A DNA stretch of 64,000 bases, from contig SFIY01000016.1 of assembly GCA_004555205.1 (NCBI GenBank), positions 9,830 through 73,829 on the forward strand. Reading direction: 5' to 3'. This document shows, in pieces, positions 25,026 to 33,115 of this stretch; within the stretch, counting starts at the first letter, position 1; each line of letters begins with the position of its first letter. The translations under genes and the position numbers were made by a program. The stretch comes from Clostridiales bacterium (GTDB taxonomy: Bacteria; Bacillota; Clostridia; Oscillospirales; Oscillospiraceae). The notes beneath the pieces were generated by a model. The model did not search any database. It worked only from the letters and a program-made list of their open reading frames with translations, and was not told where the DNA came from.

Positions 25026-25940
25026 TTAAAAGAATTTCTTCTTTTTGAAGTAGATGATTTCTCCTATTGCGATAATAAGAGAAACAATAATCACCGACAG
25101 ATAGCCGTACCGCCACTTTAGTTCAGGCATATAAGCAAAGTTCATTCCATACCATCCCGTAATTAAAGTAAGAGGCAGAAAAAAGGTGGTGACGATTGTG
25201 AGAATCCCCATAATCTTATTTTGTCGCGCATCCTGCTTCGATTGATAAAGCTCACGAAGCTGAAGCATATTTTCACGAAGCAGCTGCACATGATTTTGCA
25301 ATCTCTCGGCACGATGGGTAAATTTATCCCAGTCCTGAATATCGTCTGCAAATGAAGAACACGCATGGGATTGAAACAGCTCTCCGATATCCGTCAGTTG
25401 TTCATAGTAAGCGTTTAATTCGGACAGCTTTTGCCTGTGTTTTGTAAGCAAAGAGAAAAAGTCTGCCGAACCGCCGGAGCTGATTTTTTCTTCCATTTTC
25501 TCTGTTTCTGACTCTATGTGAGAAAGATAGAGAACATCATCCTCTATCATTTGCTCCAAAAACTGCAAAAGAAGCTGAGCCGGACTGTTCAGCTCCCGGA
25601 GCATACCTATCCGTTTGTCTACCCATAATTTCAAATCGCCTGCATCCTCGACAAATAAGAGCGATTGGCCCGTCAAATAAAAGCCGAAAGAAAGCTTTGG
25701 TGAACGCTGTTCGCTTTTTTGGGGCAGACGTAAGGTTCCGATGATGCAGTTTTTGAACACTTCTGCCTTACAATAACGAATCGATCCGAGGCAGTGAAGA
25801 AGTTCTTTATAATACGGCAGTTGTTCTTTACATTCGTGAAATTCCGCCGTGCTCATAACCGTGAAAAACGGCTTTTTTTCGCCGCAGTTTTGGGTGGCCT
25901 GCAGACTCCCGTCTTTTGAATTTATAAAGTATTGCATCAT
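25026..25940 (-). CDS. CorA-family divalent cation transporter
   Basis: 304 residues. Long N-terminal cytosolic domain with coiled-coil helices (SETEKMEEKIS..., RAERLQNHVQLLRENMLQLRE), then two C-terminal membrane helices and the CorA signature GMN in TGWYGMNFAYMPE (near 267-269), followed by a basic tail. Mg2+/Co2+ channel of the plasma membrane. It lies within the potassium gene cluster and reads in the same direction as kdpDE, with about 40 bases to kdpD. Confidence 0.92.
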   Translation of the reverse strand: MMQYFINSKDGSLQATQNCGEKKPFFTVMSTAEFHECKEQLPYYKELLHCLGSIRYCKAEVFKNCIIGTLRLPQKSEQRSPKLSFGFYLTGQSLLFVEDAGDLKLWVDKRIGMLRELNSPAQLLLQFLEQMIEDDVLYLSHIESETEKMEEKISSGGSADFFSLLTKHRQKLSELNAYYEQLTDIGELFQSHACSSFADDIQDWDKFTHRAERLQNHVQLLRENMLQLRELYQSKQDARQNKIMGILTIVTTFFLPLTLITGWYGMNFAYMPELKWRYGYLSVIIVSLIIAIGEIIYFKKKKFF

Positions 25941-25987
25941 AGATCCTCCTTTCTGCTTTTTATTATATCACAGTATGAAAGTATTTT

Positions 25988-26506
25988 CTACTTTACATAT
26001 TCTGCATTGATTGCCGCTTGATTTGACAACAGCAAATCTGAAAAGCTATGTATAAAGGCATTATTTGAAGCCTTTTTCCAGATCACATCGGTCTGAATTT
26101 CCGAAGGGTTCAGCGGTTCTATCGTACATCCTGCTTTCTCACAGATAATACGGTTTTGCTTTGTAGAAATGATAAGACAGTTGTAGGTATCGTCATTTGC
26201 AGAAGCAGTGTTTTCTATAAAGCCAAAGTCAATGCGATTTTTGTTCAGCTTATCATATATATCCTCTGTATTTCCAAACAGGAAACGAAACTGACAATTC
26301 GGGTTTGCTTTTGAAAACTTTTCAAACAGCGGCATCAGCGAATCCAATATCATAGGATTATCAAACGCAACAAAAAGACTGTTTTCTGCAATTTCTGCTT
26401 CAATTAAGCGGCGGTTATTTGCTAAAAAAGCGTCAAGCTTTTTCATTATAAAGTAACCGTACACAATGAAGGCAGCCACTGCGCACACTAACAATAATTC
26501 TTTCAT
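25988..26506 (-). CDS. Membrane-anchored LysR-substrate-binding-like protein
   Basis: About 172 residues from ATG 26506. An N-terminal membrane helix (about 3-22: LLLVCAVAAFIVYGYFI) is followed by a domain that looks like half of a periplasmic-binding/LysR effector domain: SLFVAFDNPMILDSLMPLFEKFSKANPNCQFRFL and RIDFGFIEN. There is no HTH. It overlaps no gene when started here but starts 24 bases after the trkA stop, so it probably belongs to the trk transcript. Function unknown; an extracytoplasmic ligand sensor for the ion cluster is conjecture. Confidence 0.6.
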   Translation of the reverse strand: MKELLLVCAVAAFIVYGYFIMKKLDAFLANNRRLIEAEIAENSLFVAFDNPMILDSLMPLFEKFSKANPNCQFRFLFGNTEDIYDKLNKNRIDFGFIENTASANDDTYNCLIISTKQNRIICEKAGCTIEPLNPSEIQTDVIWKKASNNAFIHSFSDLLLSNQAAINAEYVK

Positions 26507-26529
26507 CCTTCTCGCCTTCGTTCGGAGTT

Positions 26530-27177
26530 TTATATATGAAAACACTTTTGTATGTTTTTGGTATCACCCAGCACCAAAATGGTGTCGCCCGGTATAAATC
26601 TTGTTTCGGGCGCAAAATTCAGATTCATCTTACCGTCGCGTTTAATCGCCATAATATTGATACCGTGCTTTTTACGCACGTCCGCTTCTATAACGGTTTT
26701 TCCGATCCATTTTTCGGGTACGGCAATTTCAAAAATAGAGTGGTCATTATCAAGCTCTATGTAATCGAGGATATGGTCGGCGGTATAGCGGATAGCCGTC
26801 CAATCGGCAAGCTGCCTTTCGGGATATACGATTTCATCCGCACCGTTTCGCAGAAGGAATTTTGCGTGTACATCCCGTGCCGCACGGGAAACTACCATTT
26901 TTGCACCCAATTCCTTTAAAAGAGATGTCGTTTCAAGCGAGCTTTGGAAATCGTCCCCGATTGCGACGATGCAAACATCAAAATTATTGACTCCCAACGA
27001 CTCCAGAAACTCCTCATTTGTTGCGTCGCCTATTTGCGCGTTCATAACAAAGGGCAATACCGCATTTACTCTTTTTTCGTTTTTGTCAACAGCCATAACC
27101 TGATGCCGCATCTCGTTAAGCTTCATAGCAATATGCCTGCCAAACCTGCCAAGCCCTATCAGTAAAACAGACTTCAT
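26530..27177 (-). CDS. trkA: TrkA/KtrA-type K+ uptake regulatory subunit
   Basis: 215 residues: one RCK_N Rossmann domain (VLLIGLGRFGRHIAMKLNE, NAD/ATP-binding GLGRFG near 8-13; Asp at the end of strand 2 in VMAVDKNEKR) and one RCK_C domain (FEIAVPEKWIGKTVIEADVRKKHGINIMAIKRDGK). Single-RCK length indicates KtrA/single TrkA type. Lies 12 bases downstream of trkH. It gates the membrane subunit TrkH in response to nucleotide. Confidence 0.95.
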   Translation of the reverse strand: MKSVLLIGLGRFGRHIAMKLNEMRHQVMAVDKNEKRVNAVLPFVMNAQIGDATNEEFLESLGVNNFDVCIVAIGDDFQSSLETTSLLKELGAKMVVSRAARDVHAKFLLRNGADEIVYPERQLADWTAIRYTADHILDYIELDNDHSIFEIAVPEKWIGKTVIEADVRKKHGINIMAIKRDGKMNLNFAPETRFIPGDTILVLGDTKNIQKCFHI

Positions 27178-27189
27178 CTTATTTCTCCT

Positions 27190-28508
27190 TTAACCAACCA
27201 TTATTTTTTCCTGCGGATATTTTGCTGGGTTTGCAGCCGTTTTGGTCATTGCCGCAAATATCAATGTCAGTCCTCCGACTCTTCCTAAGAACATTAGTAC
27301 AATCAGAATGAACTGCGAAACAATCCCCAACTGCGAGGTGATGCCAAGCGAAAGCCCCACCGTTCCGATAGCCGACGCTGTTTCAAACAGTGACGGGAGC
27401 AACGGGATATTTTCAAGACGGCTGATGATCATTCCTCCGCCTATAAACAGCCCAATATACAGCAAAAAGATAGTTGCCGCACTTTTCACGGTATCGTCGG
27501 ATATACACCGTTTGAAAAAGTGTGTATCTTCCTTCTTGTGAAACACGGACAGCGCCGATGAAGCCAAAACGGCGATTGTTGTGGTTTTCATACCGCCTGC
27601 CGTTGAACCGGGTGAGCCGCCGATCAGCATCAACAATATAATCAGCATTTGACCCGTCTCACTGAAGGCTGTTAAATCCGTCGTATTAAAGCCGGCTGTT
27701 CTCGGCGTAACAGACTGGAAAAGAGAGGTCAGGATTCTTTCTCCCAGCGGAAGGCTCTGATACTCGAAAAAATAATCAGTATTCCCGTCACGGTAAGGAT
27801 GACCTTGCTTTGCATTCGGTACTTTCTGAAATGAAGCTTGTTGTTTTTTATATCCTCCCAGGTTAAAAAGCCTATGCCGCCGGTAATAATAAGCGCCATA
27901 ACCGTGAAGTTGAAAAAAGGCTGCGATGAATAAGAGGTTAATGACGAAAACGGCTCTTTAACGCCGATTAAGTCAAAGCCTGCGTTGCAAAATGCCGAAA
28001 CGGAATGGAACAAGGCGTACCATATACCCTTCATCATGCCGAAATCACGGATAAAAGCCGGCAAAAGCAGGGCTGCTCCAATCAGCTCCATGCACACCGT
28101 TATTTTCAGTATAAATTTTGTAAGCCGCACAATGCCGCCGACATGATGTGCACAGACTGCCTCCTGCATAGTGCTTCTCTGCATCAGCCCTATTTTTCTA
28201 CCCGAAAAAGCCGCAACCGAAACCGCAACCGTGACAATGCCCATACCGCCGATTTGAATTAACAACAGGATCACGCCCTGACCGAACATTGACCAGTATG
28301 TAGCGGTATCATGGATCACTAATCCGGTTACGCATACAGCAGAGGTTGCGGTAAACAGTGCGTCCGAAAACACGGCACCTTTACCGTCCCTTGTCGCAAC
28401 GGGCAGCATTAACAGTATGCTGCCTAAAATGATTACAGACAGAAAACCTAATATAATAATCTGAAACGATGTAATATGCTTATATTTTAAATGCTGCTGC
28501 TTCATCAT
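27190..28508 (-). pseudogene. trkH: TrkH/KtrB K+ channel subunit, split by a frameshift
   Basis: The N-terminal part (28508-27729, 259 residues) carries filter-loop sequences SAVCVTGLVIHDTATYWS and SVSAFCNAGFDLIGV. The C-terminal part continues in another frame through EYQSLPLGERILTSLFQSV, TPRTAGFNTTDL and GGSPGSTAGGMKTTT. The break is at the six-A run 27767-27772 (six T on the coding strand): one additional T gives ILIIFFEYQSLPLGER in one frame. This could be a real loss, a slippery site or an assembly indel. Without repair trkA and kdpDE would lack their channel. Confidence 0.85.
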
Positions 28509-28554
28509 AACGGATACCTACGCAATCCTGATATCATATTTAGACTGTCTTTAG

Positions 28555-28594
28555 TTTATCTTAATCTGCATTAAATCGGCGTAAGCAAGATAAA
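28555..28594. promoter_or_regulatory. Inverted repeat upstream of trkH, possible KdpE operator
   Basis: TTTATCTT (28555-28562) and AAGATAAA (28587-28594), 24 bases apart, sit in the AT-rich 150-bp gap before trkH on the minus strand. A promoter should be here but no -35/-10 pair is convincing. KdpE binding is only inferred from context. Confidence 0.35.
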
Positions 28595-28620
28595 GACCAT
28601 ATTAAGATTGCATAAAGGTA

Positions 28621-28650
28621 AAGGCGGAAAAGCCGAAGCTCTTCCGCCTT
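28621..28650 (-). terminator. Terminator after the kdpC stub
   Basis: Stem AAGGCGGAA / TTCCGCCTT followed on the minus strand by TTTACCTTT, just after the kdpC stop. Confidence 0.75.
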
Positions 28651-28657
28651 AAAACTA

Positions 28658-29023
28658 TTACAGAATTCCGTCCAGCATCAAATTCACTTTAAGAACATTT
28701 ACTGTTTCTTCTCCGAAGACACCTAAGAACTTAACTTCGGTGCATTTTTTAACAATCTCCCGCACCTCGTCCTCGGCCATATCGTTTGCTTTTGCGATTC
28801 TTGCTACCTGATACTCGGCGGCGGCAGGTGAAATATGCGGGTCAAGTCCGCTGCCCGAGCAGGTTACAAGGTCAACGGGGATTGCCGTTTTCTCCGTATC
28901 GGGGTTAGCCTCCCGCAGTTTTTCCGCACGCTCCCGAACCAAAGCCTCATATTCTTCGCTTGCAGGGGAAAGGTTAGACGGTGCGGCACACATCAGCGTT
29001 TTTCCGCTTTCGTCCTTGTAGAA
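28658..29023 (-). pseudogene. kdpC: KdpC C-terminal fragment (5'-truncated)
   Basis: About 121 codons match the extracytoplasmic part of KdpC: FYKDESGKTLMCAAPSNLSP, then PVDLVTCSGSGLDPHISPAA, AEYQVARIAKA and FLGVFGEETVNVLKVNL. The N-terminal membrane helix and start are missing. The open frame runs further upstream to 29203, but that stretch is antisense to an IS1182-type transposase, so truncation occurred at about 29023-29030. kdpA and kdpB are absent. Relic of a complete Kdp operon. Confidence 0.9.
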
Positions 29024-29029
29024 AGTACG

Positions 29030-29361
29030 GTGCCAATGAAAAAGGGCAGAAGCAATACACACCGCATATCCGGCAGTGGTATCCGGATCTGGTAGAGCAG
29101 CTACGAAAAACAGAGCGCGGGAAAAAGATTTATGCACAGCGCAAAGAGACGATTGAACGGGTTTTTGCGGATGCAAAAGAAAAGCACGCGATGCGATATA
29201 CACACCACAGAGGTCTGGCCGCAGTCACGAGATGGGTCAGGCTTAAATATGCTGCCATGAATCTGAAAAAGCTGGCAAATCGGCGTTGGAAGAACTCCTG
29301 TTTTGCCCAAATCCTGCTCGTTTTTACCCCAAAACGCAACCGAACCCCTGCTTTTGCCTGA
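29030..29361 (+). mobile_element. IS1182-family transposase C-terminal remnant
   Basis: Plus-strand frame ends with KKIYAQRKETIERVFADAKE, KHAMRYTHHRGLAAVTRW and VRLKYAAMNLKKLANRRW, the DDE-transposase tail typical of IS1182 elements in Clostridia; the RKETIERVFADAKEKH stretch holds the catalytic Glu region. The front of the transposase is missing, replaced by the truncated kdpC. It marks the right edge of the potassium island and suggests an IS-mediated deletion. Confidence 0.85.
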
Positions 29362-29390
29362 TAAAAACATGGGTTCTTTGCCAAGCTGAA

Positions 29391-29422
29391 AAAAACGGAA
29401 GGCTTGCGCCTTCCGTTTTTTT
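29391..29422. terminator. Bidirectional terminator
   Basis: Stem AAAAACGGAAGGC / GCCTTCCGTTTTT with a TTGC loop; T-tracts on both strands. Serves the transposase relic (+) and the DMT transporter (-). Confidence 0.9.
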
Positions 29423-30344
29423 ATTGCTTTGTCGTGCGGTTGGCCAGGTAGACACATATCAGAATAATCGCCACGCCAAGCACCTGCCAGATGCCAAACG
29501 GCTCACGAAGCAGGATCAAACCGGCCAGTACGGACACCACCGTTGTCACATTGCTGAAAATGGACGCTTCGGATACCGATACATGGGCGTTGGTGAAATT
29601 CAGCAGCGAATAGGCCACCACCGAGGAGATCACACCGAGAAAGATTACAGCTACCCAAAAGGTGCCGCTATGGACAGCGGGTAAAAACACACCGGCCAAA
29701 TCTTTTGCATTTTGCACCAACGACACCGGCACAAACACCGCCATGCCCACGGTGAACATCACATAGGTGACCTCCAGCGGGCGGAAACGCTCGCTTGCCT
29801 TGTGGCTGAGTGCATAGTAGGCCACATCGCAGGCGACCGTAAGGAGCAGGAACAGCAGTCCCAGAAACGACACCTTAACCTCGCCGCCCAAATCCACCAG
29901 CAGCACGCCGACGACACAAAACAGCGCACACAGCACTTGCCGCAGACACACACGCTCACGCAGGATCAACACATCCACCAGAATACACATCACCGGCACC
30001 ACGGCAATGATCGTGCCCGCTACGGCAGAGGAGGTATAGAGAATGCCGTAGCTTTCAAAAATGAAGTACAGCGTGGGCTGCACAATGCCCAGCAGCAGCA
30101 GTTCACCGATGGGTTTGCCCCGCAGGGAAAAGGCAAACAGCGGCTTGCCGCGGACCTTGCCCACCAGCGCGTTTACGCCGATCAGCAGCGTCATCACCGC
30201 AAAGGACGCGCTGAAGCGAAACGCCAGCAGCACCGTCGGCGGTGCGACCTCCAGCGCCATTTTGGAAAACATAAAGCTGAAGCCGAAAATGGTCGACGCG
30301 GCCAACGCAGCCAGCAATGCCCATGTGTGCGTTCTGTTTTTCAT
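29421..30344 (-). CDS. EamA/DMT-family transporter
   Basis: 307 residues, ten predicted membrane helices in two EamA repeats: the first from WALLAALAASTIFGFSFMFSK, the second from LFLLLTVACDVAYYALSHKA to the helix pair ISSVVAYSLLNFTNAHVSVSEASIFSN. Drug/metabolite exporter superfamily, substrate unknown. GC content returns to the backbone level here. Own promoter (30374-30402), a GAGGGGATTTTA Shine-Dalgarno and the terminator at 29391-29422. Confidence 0.9.
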   Translation of the reverse strand: MKNRTHTWALLAALAASTIFGFSFMFSKMALEVAPPTVLLAFRFSASFAVMTLLIGVNALVGKVRGKPLFAFSLRGKPIGELLLLGIVQPTLYFIFESYGILYTSSAVAGTIIAVVPVMCILVDVLILRERVCLRQVLCALFCVVGVLLVDLGGEVKVSFLGLLFLLLTVACDVAYYALSHKASERFRPLEVTYVMFTVGMAVFVPVSLVQNAKDLAGVFLPAVHSGTFWVAVIFLGVISSVVAYSLLNFTNAHVSVSEASIFSNVTTVVSVLAGLILLREPFGIWQVLGVAIILICVYLANRTTKQ

Positions 30345-30373
30345 TAAAATCCCCTCGTTTTTTTATTTTACTT

Positions 30374-30402
30374 ACTATACCATTGTTTTTTTCGCGTGAC
30401 AA
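30374..30402 (-). promoter_or_regulatory. Promoter of the DMT transporter gene
   Basis: Minus-strand TTGTCA (30397-30402), 17-nt spacer, TATAGT (30374-30379). Confidence 0.75.
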
Positions 30403-30469
30403 GAAGTCCAGGCATTTTTCCGGCTGCACAATCATATACTATCCGGTACGGAAAAAGGAGGGCTTGCGA

Positions 30470-30541
30470 ATGGAACCATGGAAATCAATGGATGTGGATG
30501 ACCTGATCTATCAGGATGAATGGGTTATCAGTCAAAGATGA
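30470..30541 (+). CDS. Micro-ORF, 23-residue acidic peptide
   Basis: Encodes MEPWKSMDVDDLIYQDEWVI plus SQR. It has an excellent Shine-Dalgarno (AAAGGAGGGC, 7 bases before the ATG), a possible -10 TATACT at 30435-30440 but no good -35, and a strong terminator that begins on its stop codon. This makes a complete tiny expression unit. No family recognised; alternatives are a leader peptide or chance. It lies just left of the duplicated LysR operator region. Confidence 0.5.
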   Translation: MEPWKSMDVDDLIYQDEWVISQR

Positions 30542-30583
30542 GAAATGCGTCCCGTGCTCTTTTCCGACACGGGACGCATTTCT
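30541..30583. terminator. Bidirectional terminator after the 23-residue ORF
   Basis: 16-bp perfect stem AGAAATGCGTCCCGTG / CACGGGACGCATTTCT with an 11-nt loop; followed by TTGG (+) or CATCTTTG (-). It could also end RNA started leftward from the promoter in repeat copy 1. Confidence 0.8.
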
Positions 30584-30650
30584 TTGGGGGAGATGGAAAT
30601 ATCACTTTAGTTAAAAGAAGAAAATACTTTACGCTTTCTTAATAAAAGCA

Positions 30651-30740
30651 TAGCACAGAGAAAAACATCTGTAAAACGAATATTTTTCATGGAATATATG
30701 AAACTTTGTCTTGGTAAGGTATCGCGTTGCGATACAAAGG
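30651..30740 (+). repeat. Direct repeat, copy 1 (duplicated regulatory region)
   Basis: 90 bases that align without gaps to 30872-30961 at 66/90 identical positions counted by eye. It contains the half-palindrome ATTTTTCAT...ATGAAACTT (30682-30706) and a leftward promoter TTTACA (30670-30675), 17 nt, TATGCT (30647-30652). No gene with a ribosome-binding site follows leftward; an RNA from it would be about 95 nt, ending at 30541-30583. Confidence 0.75.
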
Positions 30741-30741
30741 T

Positions 30742-30819
30742 TTACTTTTTGACACGGCTTACAATGGCGGTCACAACAAGGATCGCAGCCGGCACAAGAA
30801 GCAGATAATCCAAGATCAT
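30742..30819 (-). CDS. Micro-ORF, 25-residue single-span membrane peptide
   Basis: Encodes MILDYLLLVPAAILVVTAIV plus SRVKK: one hydrophobic helix with a basic C-terminus, typical of small membrane regulators or transporter accessory peptides (KdpF-like in form, not in sequence). Shine-Dalgarno GAGAGGAG eight bases upstream; minus-strand promoter TTTACA-17-TAAGAT at 30868-30896. It is divergent from lysR and lies between the two copies of the duplicated regulatory region. Function unknown. Confidence 0.65.
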   Translation of the reverse strand: MILDYLLLVPAAILVVTAIVSRVKK

Positions 30820-30871
30820 AGCCTGCGCTCCTCTCTGTAAAATTTTTGATCCGATCGGGTTATGTTTATCT

Positions 30872-30961
30872 TAGCACAGTACAATACATTTGTAAAACGC
30901 ATATTTTTCATCCAAATGATGAAAAATTGTTTGCATAAAATACAGCGATGCGATACAATAG
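30872..30961 (+). repeat. Direct repeat, copy 2, with divergent lysR/micro-ORF promoters
   Basis: Second copy of the 90-base region. Rightward promoter TTGCAT (30931-30936), 17 nt, TACAAT (30954-30959) for lysR; leftward promoter TTTACA (30891-30896), 17 nt, TAAGAT (30868-30873) for the 25-residue ORF. Confidence 0.75.
30903..30927. promoter_or_regulatory. Palindromic operator, probable LysR binding site
   Basis: Perfect 9-bp arms ATTTTTCAT / ATGAAAAAT separated by 7 bases, containing the LysR T-N11-A pattern, located between the two divergent promoters. Confidence 0.65.
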
Positions 30962-30977
30962 ACGCCGAGGTGATTTT

Positions 30978-31868
30978 ATGAGCATCACAAAGTATCAGAT
31001 CTTTGTCCGCACAGCCATATGCGGCAGCTTTACCAAGGCGGCGGAGCAGCTTGGGTTTACCCAGTCGGGTATCAGCCACGCCATTGCATCGTTGGAGGAC
31101 GAATTGGGTCTGCAGTTGATGGCACGCGGCCGCGGCGGCGTCAGCCTGACCGCTGACGGGCGGACCTTGCTGCCCTATTTCGAGCAGCTTTGCGCCATGC
31201 AGCACCAATTGGAGGAAAAAGCACACGACCTGCAGGGTTTGGAGATCGGTCTGGTGCGCGTGGGTACTTTTACCAGCGTGTCGATACAGTGGATGCCCCA
31301 CATCCTGAAATCCTTCCACGAGCTGTATCCCCACATTGAATTTGAGTTGATGCAGGGCGATGACAGTGAAATTGAACGCTGGGTCAGTGAGGGCCGCGTG
31401 GACTGCGGCTTTATCAGCCTGCCCGGCAACCTGAAGCTGCCTGCGTGGCCGCTGTACCGGGATCAGTGGAAGGTGATCACCGCCTGCGATCATCCTCTGG
31501 CCGGCCGCGAGCCGTTCCCCATGCAGGCACTGGCCACACAGCCCTTCATTCAATTAGATGAGGGCAACGACTATGAGGTGCACGCCGTGCTGGACGCATT
31601 GGACATCGTGCCCAACACGCAATATACCGTGCGGGAGGATATGACCATCATGGCGATGGTGTCCAGCGGATTGGGGATCAGCGTGATGCCGGAGCTAATG
31701 CTGCAAAACGCCAGCTATCCGCTGGCACAGAGTCATATGTCCCAGCTGTTTTACCGTACAATCGGCGTTTGCGTCAAGGATGAAGACGCATGCTCTGCCT
31801 CTACCATGCGCTTTATTGAGCATGTGCGTCATTGGGTCGGCAGTCACTATGCCGAGAAAAACAGATAG
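30978..31868 (+). CDS. LysR-family transcriptional regulator
   Basis: 296 residues: N-terminal HTH (KYQIFVRTAICGSFTKAAEQ, then LGFTQSGISHAIASLEDELG) and a C-terminal effector-binding domain (VRVGTFTSVSIQWMPHILKSFHELYPHIEFEL...DCGFISLP). ATG at 30978 follows GAGGTGATTTT. Reads into glycerate kinase with an 11-base gap, and is divergent from the 25-residue peptide. LysR proteins usually control the divergent gene and themselves; here also possibly the kinase. Confidence 0.93.
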   Translation: MSITKYQIFVRTAICGSFTKAAEQLGFTQSGISHAIASLEDELGLQLMARGRGGVSLTADGRTLLPYFEQLCAMQHQLEEKAHDLQGLEIGLVRVGTFTSVSIQWMPHILKSFHELYPHIEFELMQGDDSEIERWVSEGRVDCGFISLPGNLKLPAWPLYRDQWKVITACDHPLAGREPFPMQALATQPFIQLDEGNDYEVHAVLDALDIVPNTQYTVREDMTIMAMVSSGLGISVMPELMLQNASYPLAQSHMSQLFYRTIGVCVKDEDACSASTMRFIEHVRHWVGSHYAEKNR

Positions 31869-31879
31869 GGGGCAAGGGT

Positions 31880-33106
31880 ATGTCACTGCGGCAGGATTGC
31901 GAGTTTATTGTGCAGGAAGCCATTCGTCATGTGCTGCCGGGCGAAGCCGTCAAGCGCGCCCTGACAGGCAAAAGCTTTTCCTCCGGACGCCTGCTCCTTG
32001 TGGCGGCAGGCAAGGCGGCATGGTCCATGGCACACGCGTCTTACGAAGTCCTGGGTGCGAGGATTGACGGGGGCATCGTTATTACCAAGTACGGGCACAG
32101 CGGCGGCGCCATCGGCAATCTCACCATTTGCGAGGCGGGCCATCCCGTGCCGGATGAGAACAGCTTCCGCGCCACCGAACGCGCCCTTGCCATGACCGCG
32201 CACCTCACCGCGGAGGATACGGTGCTGTTCCTGCTGTCCGGCGGCGGCAGCGCCCTGTTTGAATCGCCTGCCGTGGCGCCGCAGGAATTACAGCACATCA
32301 CCGCCCAATTGCTCGGCTGCGGTGCGGACATTGTGGAGATCAACACGCTCCGCAAGCGGCTCTCCCGGGTGAAAGGCGGGCGGTTTGCCCGGCACTGTGC
32401 CCCTGCCGGAGTTGAGACCATCGTGCTTTCCGATATTGTCGGCGATCCGTTGGATATGATCGCCTCCGGCCCTGCCTGCCCCGACAGCAGCACCTGTGCC
32501 GACGCCATGCGCATTGCCGGGAAATATGGGCTGGCGCTGTCGGAGGAGGCGAGAAGCTGCCTGCAGACGGAAACGCCGAAATTCCTCGGCAATGTGAACA
32601 CCGTTATCACCGGCAGCGTGCGGGAGCTGTGCCGCGGCGCGGCGGCGGCCTGCGCCGCACGGGGATATGAACCGACGCTGCTGACGGACTGCCTCACTTG
32701 TCAGGCCCGGGAGGCGGGACGCTTTTTAGCCGCCGTTGCCAAGACCCACCATGGCGGTAAAAAGCGCGCCTTTATTGCCGGCGGTGAAACGGTGGTGCAT
32801 GTGACAGGCCGTGGCAAAGGCGGACGCAATCAGGAGTTGGCCCTTGCCGCCGCGGAGGGGATCGCGGGACTTGCCGATGTGGCCGTGTTTTCCGTAGGCT
32901 CGGACGGCACAGACGGCCCTACCGACGCGGCAGGCGGCTATGTGGATGGCAGCACCGCTGCCGTCCTGGCGGCGCAGAATGTGTCAATCGACGCAGTGCT
33001 GCGCAACAACGACGCCTATCACGCGCTGGCGCTTACCGATGGACTGCTTATCACAGGCGCCACCGGTACCAATGTGAACGACGTTTCCGTTGTATTGATC
33101 GGATAA
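31880..33106 (+). CDS. Glycerate 2-kinase, MOFRL type (GckA/TtuD-like)
   Basis: 408 residues. Type II glycerate kinase phosphorylating D-glycerate at C2 (or hydroxypyruvate-related chemistry). Seen: N-terminal DUF4147 domain with LLVAAGKAAWSMA, VITKYGHSGG, AGHPVPDENSFRA, LFLLSGGGSALFE and the conserved INTLRKRLSRVKGGR; C-terminal MOFRL domain with FIAGGETVVHVTGRGKGGRNQELAL and GSDGTDGPTDAAGGYVD. ATG at 31880 follows AGGGGGCAAGG. Probably co-expressed with the upstream lysR. Confidence 0.92.
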   Translation: MSLRQDCEFIVQEAIRHVLPGEAVKRALTGKSFSSGRLLLVAAGKAAWSMAHASYEVLGARIDGGIVITKYGHSGGAIGNLTICEAGHPVPDENSFRATERALAMTAHLTAEDTVLFLLSGGGSALFESPAVAPQELQHITAQLLGCGADIVEINTLRKRLSRVKGGRFARHCAPAGVETIVLSDIVGDPLDMIASGPACPDSSTCADAMRIAGKYGLALSEEARSCLQTETPKFLGNVNTVITGSVRELCRGAAAACAARGYEPTLLTDCLTCQAREAGRFLAAVAKTHHGGKKRAFIAGGETVVHVTGRGKGGRNQELALAAAEGIAGLADVAVFSVGSDGTDGPTDAAGGYVDGSTAAVLAAQNVSIDAVLRNNDAYHALALTDGLLITGATGTNVNDVSVVLIG

Positions 33107-33115
33107 GCATAAAAA

